32,804 bases of DNA from Candidatus Aenigmarchaeota archaeon CG_4_9_14_3_um_filter_37_18 (GTDB lineage: Archaea; Aenigmatarchaeota; Aenigmatarchaeia; CG10238-14). The stretch is taken from contig PFTQ01000061.1 in the NCBI GenBank assembly GCA_002789635.1, positions 1-32,804 of the forward strand. The letters run 5' to 3'. Numbering within the stretch: position 1 is the first letter of the stretch; each line of letters begins with the position of its first letter. The notes under the pieces were generated by a model that was not told the DNA's origin, searched no databases, and saw only the letters and a list, made by a program, of their open reading frames with translations. This document shows, piece after piece, positions 16,853 through 24,949 of the stretch. The translations under genes and the position numbers were made by a program.

Positions 16853-17191
16853 TTACTGAAGGGGTATATCTCTTAAAGTATCTAAAGCTTCTGGAGTTAG
16901 TTCATTTCCTGAAAAGAGACAGCCATGGCAAAAACCATTTCTAGTTAAATATTCAGCAATTGTATTTTCGGTTCCATCAGGTCTGGCTTCAATGAATATC
17001 TCTAAAGCAGCTCCATGAATAAGACGACCAAAATATAAATTTTCCCTTAAATTTGAATATTGTGCTAAAGAACCTAAACCACATCTGACTCTATGCAAAT
17101 CATCATTAGCATCCCTGATGGTATCTTGTTGACCATATATATTTGAGTAGTCCCGGCAGGATTCGAACCTGCGTCTAGAGGTTACTCCCAA
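16853..17191 (-). CDS. Hypothetical ORF 3' of the tRNA; annotated start lies inside the tRNA and must be wrong if coding
   Basis: Open frame ...NLYFGRLIHGAALEIFIEARPDGTENTIAEYLTRNGFCHGCLFSGNELTPEALDTLRDIPLQ; no ATG between tRNA and body; TTG candidate near LHRVRCGL. Confidence 0.35.
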   Translation of the reverse strand: MGVTSRRRFESCRDYSNIYGQQDTIRDANDDLHRVRCGLGSLAQYSNLRENLYFGRLIHGAALEIFIEARPDGTENTIAEYLTRNGFCHGCLFSGNELTPEALDTLRDIPLQ

Positions 17192-17255
17192 TTCACGTCC
17201 AGAGCCTCGTATTCAAGGGTTTAAATACCTTGCTTGACCGCTACACCACGGGACT
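17149..17255 (-). tRNA. tRNA-Gln(CTG) with two putative introns (17212..17230 and 17183..17198)
   Basis: Acceptor AGTCCCG/CGGGACT, T arm GCAGG-TTCGAAT-CCTGC, anticodon loop CTCTGGA, 72-nt mature product after removing 19-nt and 16-nt insertions. Confidence 0.8.
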
Positions 17256-17310
17256 ATAAGAAATAATTGGAATATTAACATTAATTAACTTTTTTTCCTA
17301 TATCAATGAA

Positions 17311-18498
17311 ATGAATGGCATGGAATTTTTGCTCAATGAGGTTAAAAAGGAGAAAGAATTAGTCAAGGACAGCTTAATTATTTTTATAGCAAACGGGGGT
17401 CCGGCAATAATAAACTTTGCTGTCAACCTCATGCTGGCGAAAATATTTATTCCTGAATCTTTCGGGATTTTTAAAAATATAACATATCTGCTTACATTCT
17501 TTTCTTCCCTCATGGATTTTGGGTCCGGAGTCACACTGACAAAGTATATTGCCCAATTCAGGGTCAAAGGAAAAGAAAAAATAGGCTATATGAGCAGATG
17601 GTTTTTAAAATTAAGGCTTATTGTCTATTCTGTTTTGTTCATTGGCTTGTTCATTTTTATTAAGCCGATTGCTGTTTATTTCTTGCATGATGCGTCTCTA
17701 AGCTATCTGGTAATTTTTGGGCTTTCAATAGTTTTTGCAAATATCTTTTCAATTTTACCTTCAATGGTCATCGGCTATGAAAATTTCAAGCTCTTTTTGG
17801 TTTCAAGAATGACAGCAAGCTTTGGCTCCCTGATTTTTGGAGTGGGGCTAGGATACTTCTTTGGATTGCCTTATGCTATTATTGGTTTTGGCTTTTCTAA
17901 TCTTTTAGCCAACATAATCTGCCTCAAATTCCTGTCTGAGAAGAAAAGCTTCAGCAAAGATGGGGGGAGTTTCAACCTTAAGAAAATATTTTTAAAATTT
18001 TCCCTTCCTATGTATATTTTCAGCCTCCCGAGCTCTTTCGGAAGTGCGATTGTCCCGTTATTGAGCCTGTTCTTTTCAATGGACCTGATAGGACAATATT
18101 CATTCTCTTTCCTGTTTTATGCTGCGGGCTTAGTCATACCTGGAGCTTTAGCAACAATTCTGCTTCCGAAGTTTTCCAGGTTAAATGCCTTAAAAAATGA
18201 TAAAAAAATCAGGGGAATTTTAATGAAGGTTTTTTTTGTTTATACTGTTATTGTTATTGGAGGCATAGCCGGGACTTTATTGTTTGGCGAAGCTATTATA
18301 TCAATAATCGCCCCGCAATACTTGCCTGGAATTTTGTTTTTTAAAGCCTTAATTTCGCTTGGGTTGGTTTCAGGTTACCTTTCAATATTCGAGTCCTACC
18401 TGACATCAAAGGAAATGATAAAAGAAGTTGCATTGGTTGTGTTGGCCCAGAATATTTTGCTGTTTTTAGTAAGTTACATTCTATTGAAAAACTTTTAG
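17311..18498 (+). CDS. Polysaccharide flippase (Wzx/MATE-like)
   Basis: DSLIIFIANGGPAIINFAVNLMLAKIFIPESFGIFKNITYLLTF and many TM helices. Confidence 0.85.
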   Translation: MNGMEFLLNEVKKEKELVKDSLIIFIANGGPAIINFAVNLMLAKIFIPESFGIFKNITYLLTFFSSLMDFGSGVTLTKYIAQFRVKGKEKIGYMSRWFLKLRLIVYSVLFIGLFIFIKPIAVYFLHDASLSYLVIFGLSIVFANIFSILPSMVIGYENFKLFLVSRMTASFGSLIFGVGLGYFFGLPYAIIGFGFSNLLANIICLKFLSEKKSFSKDGGSFNLKKIFLKFSLPMYIFSLPSSFGSAIVPLLSLFFSMDLIGQYSFSFLFYAAGLVIPGALATILLPKFSRLNALKNDKKIRGILMKVFFVYTVIVIGGIAGTLLFGEAIISIIAPQYLPGILFFKALISLGLVSGYLSIFESYLTSKEMIKEVALVVLAQNILLFLVSYILLKNF

Positions 18499-19226
18499 GC
18501 TTTTGGCATATATCCCTGCTGCCTTTCATATCTAATGAGCTTCATTCTTTTTACCCATTCAAAATAGATATTTGCAGTTTCAAGGTCATCTGCCTCTTTC
18601 CAGGTCTGCATTATATGAACTATCGACTTCAGCAGAAAATCCTCTTTTTTATCATCCCAGAAGCCAATCATCTTCAGCCTTTTCAAATTATTTTCCAGTG
18701 AGAATAATTCCTTTATGATTTCTTTTTTGTCTGAGAGGATTGACAGCAGGCTTAGGCTCTGGTAGAACTTATCGTTGACTTGAACCATGACTGTTAATTG
18801 GGTGAATGAATTTTCAATTGATTTTTTAATATCTTCGATTCTTGCCTCAGCTTCAGAATTTTTGGAAGAATTATCTGGCTGAAAATCAATGTTTTTCTTA
18901 TTGTTCTCCAGAAGATTTTTAACTCCTTTTAACTCAAGGTTGAATTTGTCTAGTCTGCTTAGGATTTCTTCTTTGTTACCCGACTCTGCGAGATCAGGTT
19001 TTTGATTTATTTCAGCATGTGCATTAGCTGGAATAATATTTGGCGGTTTTTCTCTGTTCATGGATTGAATTTCATCATCGATATTTTCTATTCTTTTTCT
19101 GTTGCTTTTTATTATTTCTTCATACTCCTCTTTGCTGATGAACCCATTTTCATACCCTTTCTGTATCTGAGAGAGAGTATTCATAATATCTCTTTTCTTT
19201 TCTTCCATTTTTTTTATTTCATTCAT
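18495..19226 (-). CDS. Coiled-coil protein with N-terminal SHOCT-like helical hairpin
   Basis: LSQIQKGYENGFISKEEYEEIIKSNRKRIENIDDEI; otherwise helical. Confidence 0.6.
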   Translation of the reverse strand: MNEIKKMEEKKRDIMNTLSQIQKGYENGFISKEEYEEIIKSNRKRIENIDDEIQSMNREKPPNIIPANAHAEINQKPDLAESGNKEEILSRLDKFNLELKGVKNLLENNKKNIDFQPDNSSKNSEAEARIEDIKKSIENSFTQLTVMVQVNDKFYQSLSLLSILSDKKEIIKELFSLENNLKRLKMIGFWDDKKEDFLLKSIVHIMQTWKEADDLETANIYFEWVKRMKLIRYERQQGYMPKA

Positions 19227-19244
19227 GCAATCTACAAATATAAT

Positions 19245-22200
19245 TTATATTAACCTTTTAATTAACTTTTCCATTAATTCCTTGTTTATAAGCCCGTTTT
19301 CATATTGCTTGTTTATAGCTGACATAAGCTGGTTCTTTTCATTGCCTAGGCTTGGCTCTATTGCGGCTTTTCCAATGCTTAAGTCATTGATTTTTTCTTC
19401 TATAATCTTCAATAATCCTTGATTTTTTTCCTTCAATTCATCATAGGTTTTTTTAGTTATTATTTTTTCTTTGTGCTGCTCATCAAGGGCTCCAATTATA
19501 TCTTTTATGTTTGACCTTTCTTTTTCAAGCTGCTCCAACATCTCCTGTGTTTTTTCAGCTTCTGCTTCATCTTTTTTTGATTCTTCCTTTTCAATGGAGA
19601 TATTCCTTAATTCTTCAACTGAATTTCTAAGATCGTCAACCAAAAACTTTATAGAATCGATTTCAACTCCGGCTTGATTTTGTATGTACGGCTTTTGTTT
19701 TTGAATAGGCAATTTTTGCATTGCAGGATATATATTTTCTACTCTTTTTTTCTCTTCCTTTTGTTTAAACAAGAAGAAACCAACAATAAAAACAGACACT
19801 ATTAGTGTCATTCCAAAGAATGTTATCAGGATCTGTTTTGTGCTGAAGTCAAGGAAAACTCTTCCAGCTCTTGTCAGTATTGACAATTCATAAATTGCTT
19901 TATTTAATGTGTTCCTTCCGAGATTTATTTGCTCGCTTGATTTCATATAATCTTCAAGCGTGTAATAATTTTCTGCTTCTGTGATTTGTTTATTGACTTC
20001 CTCTAAAAGGCTGATTACGCTGTCTACATTCTGGCCTTTCAATTTCAGCTCCATTGTCTGCAGCTGCATTTTCAAAAGGTCGCTCTTAAGCTGTTCAATT
20101 TGCGGGAGTATAAGCTCTTTCTTTGATTGGTATACCCTTAGGGTTATTGGCTGGGAGTCAGTTGCTCCTTCTTTGGATGACATTTTTATGGAAAGCTGGT
20201 AATCTTTTGATTCTGATGATGGGGGAACTGTTATTTTTTTGATTATGCTTGAGCTTTCTCCTGGTTTAAGGGTAGGGATTTTTTGAATGGTTTGCACCCA
20301 AGTTGAATCTATTCCTTCTATAATCCCATCAATATCATTAAGGTCATTGCCTCCATCATTTTCCACAAATATTATAAGATATTCTGCTGCCCCCCTTTCC
20401 ATTTGGATTAATGAGGGGTATATTTTTGATATTTTCAAAGAGGTTTTGGCTGATGGCTTTATACCTACTCCTGATACTCCTCCAGATGGGGCCCCAGCTG
20501 CTGCTGGTCCAGTTGGTGCCGCAGGCGCTGAAACTTCTGCCAGGAAAGTGTCCTGCGAGAAAACATCTCCCATAGATCCATTTACAACATGCAGCTGACA
20601 ATAAAGACTGTAAGCGCCTTCAGACAGGCTGGACGGCAATAGGATGGTTTTCTGTTCATAGTACTCTTCACCGGAAGATATCAATTTGCTCCAGCTTATC
20701 TGTGAATGATTAGTTATCCCATCATCTATCCAGCAGGTGAATTGGGATTCTGCAGGCCCGTCTCCTTCGTTTGTTGCGTTGACTGTGAAAGCCATTGACT
20801 CTCCAATATATCCGGTAGTTGGTGCGTCTATCTCAAACCTGAAAGGGCCTCCCTGCAATATTCTGAAAGTAGTTATATCTTGTGCATAGCTTCCGTTGAC
20901 AGATGCATTCACCTTTATCATATACTGGCCGTTTATCGGGCTTGATGGGATTGTCCAGCTTGCATAATATATTCCAGTTGAGAATTGGTTGATTGTAAAA
21001 GTGACTGACAATGGGTTAAGGTCAGGGTCATATACGGTAAGATTGACTGATTCTGCATCGACTAGCTTGTTGTTATCATCATAAACTGTTACAAAGAATT
21101 TTGCTGCGTTTGTTGCATACCATAAAGGAACGGTATCAACTTCTACCCTGACTTTGCTTTTTGTGACTGAGAAGACCGATGTTGCAGTTGCAGATGATTG
21201 TGATTTTGTTGCATTTAGCACAACCAGATAGACCCCTTCCTGAGTGCTTGATGAAATATTATAAGAGTAGTAATATAAGCCAGTTGCGTTTGAAAGTTTT
21301 ATCATCTGTGATATGTTGGCAGAATGCTCAACTCCTTTGGATGGATTGTATATTGTCAGGTTCAATGAGTCAGGATCGAGCGGCTGTTTGTTGTTGTCAC
21401 GAATAGTTATCAGGAAATCTAATGTAGAGTTTGGATAAGCAGATGAATCAGAATAAATGGCTGCTTCTATTGGCGTGAGAACAGTGAAGTTGTAGATGTT
21501 TGTCCTGTTTAAGGTTATGTTTGTTGTGCTGTCAAAGTATGTTGAGTTGGAATACAGCTTATATGTCCCCTCAAGGTCGTCGCATGTTATTGTAAATGTT
21601 GGGAACGGCTCTATTGTCCCGTTCGAGTTTGTTGTTGATGTTTGGTTTTGGTTGTTCCATATTAATCTTTCACTCGGGTCTTTCAACTCGAAAGTCACAT
21701 TTGTGTTTTGCAGGGAAATATTTTCCAGGTCTTTGATGAAATAGTATATCCTCCCGCTTCCGCATTTATAATATTGTGTGGATAAAGCGGACATGTTGAT
21801 TACAAGGTTCTTGTATATTGTGAAGTTGCTTGTGTCTAGATTAGAAGCGCTCAGCACATCTATAGATTTTACTGTGAAATTATAAAAGCCTGTTTTTAAT
21901 GTAGATCCCCATGTTGACGGATAATAAGCAGAATAGTAGCTTGTCCAGCTGTCATTCCTTAGGAATTGCATTGATGTAGTATTTACATTCCCATCAGGGT
22001 CTGTCACATTTATTGTCACAGATGAAAGACCGGACTGCGTCCTATCTGTGATGGTTGCATTTATTAGGATGCTGCTGCCTTGCTCTGCTCTTTCTGGTGA
22101 GACTGAAGTTATTGCCACTAATGGACCATATGTCACTGTTATTGCCGTTCGAATAGTCTGAGTTCCGTTGTCTGATGATATCGTATAGTTCCTGTAGAAT

Positions 22201-24938
22201 ATTCCTTGGGTATCATTTGTCTCATAAAGAATAGAAAAGTTGTGCTGGGATGTCTTGCTGAGGGTAAAGTTCAGTTCATTCAAGCTTGTAAAATTTTCCC
22301 ATCCTGATGGAGTTAATGTAAAGTTGAGGATTTGGTTGCCTGTGTTTGCGACTAGTATATCGCACAGAGTGCCGGCTGCATTTTTCATAATCACTTCCTG
22401 GCATAAAGTCTGATTGGTTGACCATGTCTGAGCGACTGGCACTGTTATTGTTATGTTTATTGATGTGTTTTCCACGTTTGTATTGTTTACATTGAAGAAC
22501 CCTGTATAAGTCCCGTTAGTATAGCCCTCTGGAATTGAAAAATTAGCAGATATATTCTGCCATGATCCTGATGACAGGGATGTTATGTTTGATGGAAAGG
22601 CTACATTCCATTCGCTTGGAAACCCATAGGATGAGATGTTTAAATCGTGAATGATGTCGTTGCCTGTTGCGTTTATTAGAAAGTAAACTGACTTGTCAGT
22701 GCCTTCATTTATTGTATCAGTAATATTGCCGGGGGTTATTGCTAAAATAGGGTTGGAGCTTATATTCACATAGCTTGTGTTGGTGGAGTTTGAAGTGGAA
22801 TAGTCTAGGTTGTTCCAGTAAACTGTCGCGTTTATTGTATAGTTGGATGGGTTAGCGCCGGCTGATGTGTTTATTATCACATAGCTTATGAATTCAGCAT
22901 TCGGCAGCATGTCTTCGCATGAAATGGTTGTTGAGTTTGAAGTCCAGCTGCTTGGCTTGGAGATATTGATTTCCGCTGAATGCGCAACGCCCTCCCCTGG
23001 ATTTGTTACATTAACTTTGAATAGCAGCGATGGGTAATAATCTTGTGTTATATTGCTGAAGTCGAATGAGTATGGGGTGATGGTTATATTAAGGGAAGTC
23101 TTCGCAGACTCTGAATAAAAGTAATCATCCCCTGTTGCATTGTTGCCCGACTTTGTGGCGTTGCATTGCAGAATATATTTTCCTAGTTGAGTAGGGGCTG
23201 TGAAGTTTATATAGTATGTTCCGTTCCCGCTATCGGTTTTGTTTGTGACTAATGTCCCATTAAAGGAACAGTCTATTGCTGCGGATGATATATATGTATC
23301 ATTCCTGTAATTCCTGACGGTAACTTCAGCAAGCACTTGCCTGCTGGCATAGCCAAACCTGTTGGATATGGATGAGTTTACATTATAGGCATATGTGACA
23401 TTGAATGCTATTGTTGTCTGGTTGATTTCCTGGTTATATACATCATAAATCTTTGCTGTAAAGTTCCAACTGCCTGTGTTTGAGGAAGCAGGGAGCGTAT
23501 AATTGCCCCCAAAAATTTTATCCCCTGCCGAGGAATCATTGTGAAACCCGTCATCAAATAGTTGAATGGTCACATCATCTGAAGTTCCTGATGTTGCATT
23601 GTTTAATACAGCATAAACAGAGCTTGATGTGTTGAACGGATCTTGGGTTATATTAACTCTTAATACCATAGTCTCATTCCTGTTGTAGATTGCCTGGCCG
23701 GTTGTGATGTTTACTATCACATAATGGAATTCAGCAGATCCCAGATTTTTTTGGGCGGGTGAAACAGTCCTGTTTCTGAAATTTTCAAAACTAGTCAATG
23801 AATCGCTCTCGCTAAAAAATAATAAAGCAGCCTGCCTTATCCAGGATGATATAGTGGTTGATGCTGTCAGCTTGATATTCAAAGCGTCATTTATAATATC
23901 TATGCTTGACTTGAAATTGTCAGTGTTGTTCTCCATATAATTGATAATACCCAGCCCCCCATTCCCGCTCAAAGAATAAGCAAACGCTGATGAGAATGGG
24001 TCTATACTCCAAGAAGTTGGCTGGGTATATCCGGCACCACCTGATAATATTCTACCTGAATCTAAAGTCAACGGATAAGGATAATCAGAGCTCCTGCTGA
24101 TGCTTGAGCCGCTCGTGTTTGTCAGGTTTTGGTCTATCTTCACCCAGGAATTATTCTCATAAAAAACATAGTTTTTCCTGATCTGTGATTGGTATGTCTG
24201 CTCATTTGACCCGAAGACAGTTTCATTTCCAACCTGCTGAAAAGTAAGCCTGACAGGGCCCCTATAGACTAGAGTCATATTACCATATAAGTTAAAGCCA
24301 GTGTCTGTTCCATTATTGTAGCCTGAATACTCAGCTGTTTTAGCGCTTGACCCAGCGTTGAAAATAGTTATCCCGTTTTTGATTTTAGCATAATAAAAAC
24401 CAGAAGTCATTGAAGACCTGTTTGTGTCTATCTTCCATTCCATATTTGAGTTGTTGACTTCCAATTCCTCCTCATCCCATGAATAATTCAGGTCTGTCGG
24501 ATAGGTTGGCACTTCTTTTGTTCCATCTTCTTCCTTTGAAAAGTATATATAATAATATCTGGTTGTGCTTGCGTTGGTTGTTCCATTCATTATCCACACA
24601 ACTTCGCCTATTGCATTGTTTGATTTGTTGAAGGATGTGTACTGGTCGAATTGGCTCGGGGCTTCCCTTTTTATATAGCCTGAGGAATTATACTCAATAA
24701 CCCTGACAGAATTGTTGTCGAAATTGCCTCCATCTAAAAGCGAGGTGAAGTTTACTTCCATTTCTATTGGGAGGCTTGTTCTGTTGTAGCTTCCTGTGCT
24801 TATATTGGCAGATGCCCTATAGTTGTAGGTTGAATTCCACCATTGGAATGAACTGTCTTCCCCAAATGCAAGAACTTTAGGGCTAAATAATCCTAAAAAT
24901 AGCATTAGAGCTAAGCAAATTAACGCCCTTTTCTTCAT
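19245..24938 (-). CDS. Giant (1897 aa) surface protein: signal peptide, DUF2341-like N-terminus, beta-sandwich repeats, one TM, cytoplasmic coiled coil
   Basis: Signal peptide MKKRALICLALMLFLGLFSPKVLA; many N-x-S/T sequons; TM ILITFFGMTLIVSVFIVGFFLF; cytosolic coiled coil with EKIITKKTYDELKEK and YENGLINKELMEKL. Confidence 0.85.
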   Translation of the reverse strand: MKKRALICLALMLFLGLFSPKVLAFGEDSSFQWWNSTYNYRASANISTGSYNRTSLPIEMEVNFTSLLDGGNFDNNSVRVIEYNSSGYIKREAPSQFDQYTSFNKSNNAIGEVVWIMNGTTNASTTRYYYIYFSKEEDGTKEVPTYPTDLNYSWDEEELEVNNSNMEWKIDTNRSSMTSGFYYAKIKNGITIFNAGSSAKTAEYSGYNNGTDTGFNLYGNMTLVYRGPVRLTFQQVGNETVFGSNEQTYQSQIRKNYVFYENNSWVKIDQNLTNTSGSSISRSSDYPYPLTLDSGRILSGGAGYTQPTSWSIDPFSSAFAYSLSGNGGLGIINYMENNTDNFKSSIDIINDALNIKLTASTTISSWIRQAALLFFSESDSLTSFENFRNRTVSPAQKNLGSAEFHYVIVNITTGQAIYNRNETMVLRVNITQDPFNTSSSVYAVLNNATSGTSDDVTIQLFDDGFHNDSSAGDKIFGGNYTLPASSNTGSWNFTAKIYDVYNQEINQTTIAFNVTYAYNVNSSISNRFGYASRQVLAEVTVRNYRNDTYISSAAIDCSFNGTLVTNKTDSGNGTYYINFTAPTQLGKYILQCNATKSGNNATGDDYFYSESAKTSLNITITPYSFDFSNITQDYYPSLLFKVNVTNPGEGVAHSAEINISKPSSWTSNSTTISCEDMLPNAEFISYVIINTSAGANPSNYTINATVYWNNLDYSTSNSTNTSYVNISSNPILAITPGNITDTINEGTDKSVYFLINATGNDIIHDLNISSYGFPSEWNVAFPSNITSLSSGSWQNISANFSIPEGYTNGTYTGFFNVNNTNVENTSINITITVPVAQTWSTNQTLCQEVIMKNAAGTLCDILVANTGNQILNFTLTPSGWENFTSLNELNFTLSKTSQHNFSILYETNDTQGIFYRNYTISSDNGTQTIRTAITVTYGPLVAITSVSPERAEQGSSILINATITDRTQSGLSSVTINVTDPDGNVNTTSMQFLRNDSWTSYYSAYYPSTWGSTLKTGFYNFTVKSIDVLSASNLDTSNFTIYKNLVINMSALSTQYYKCGSGRIYYFIKDLENISLQNTNVTFELKDPSERLIWNNQNQTSTTNSNGTIEPFPTFTITCDDLEGTYKLYSNSTYFDSTTNITLNRTNIYNFTVLTPIEAAIYSDSSAYPNSTLDFLITIRDNNKQPLDPDSLNLTIYNPSKGVEHSANISQMIKLSNATGLYYYSYNISSSTQEGVYLVVLNATKSQSSATATSVFSVTKSKVRVEVDTVPLWYATNAAKFFVTVYDDNNKLVDAESVNLTVYDPDLNPLSVTFTINQFSTGIYYASWTIPSSPINGQYMIKVNASVNGSYAQDITTFRILQGGPFRFEIDAPTTGYIGESMAFTVNATNEGDGPAESQFTCWIDDGITNHSQISWSKLISSGEEYYEQKTILLPSSLSEGAYSLYCQLHVVNGSMGDVFSQDTFLAEVSAPAAPTGPAAAGAPSGGVSGVGIKPSAKTSLKISKIYPSLIQMERGAAEYLIIFVENDGGNDLNDIDGIIEGIDSTWVQTIQKIPTLKPGESSSIIKKITVPPSSESKDYQLSIKMSSKEGATDSQPITLRVYQSKKELILPQIEQLKSDLLKMQLQTMELKLKGQNVDSVISLLEEVNKQITEAENYYTLEDYMKSSEQINLGRNTLNKAIYELSILTRAGRVFLDFSTKQILITFFGMTLIVSVFIVGFFLFKQKEEKKRVENIYPAMQKLPIQKQKPYIQNQAGVEIDSIKFLVDDLRNSVEELRNISIEKEESKKDEAEAEKTQEMLEQLEKERSNIKDIIGALDEQHKEKIITKKTYDELKEKNQGLLKIIEEKINDLSIGKAAIEPSLGNEKNQLMSAINKQYENGLINKELMEKLIKRLI

Positions 24939-24949
24939 TCAATCATCTA

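Noticed and set aside
20287-20598. Plus-strand 103-aa ORF inside the giant gene
   Set aside because: Antisense to a long, coherent 1897-aa frame with signal peptide and TM.
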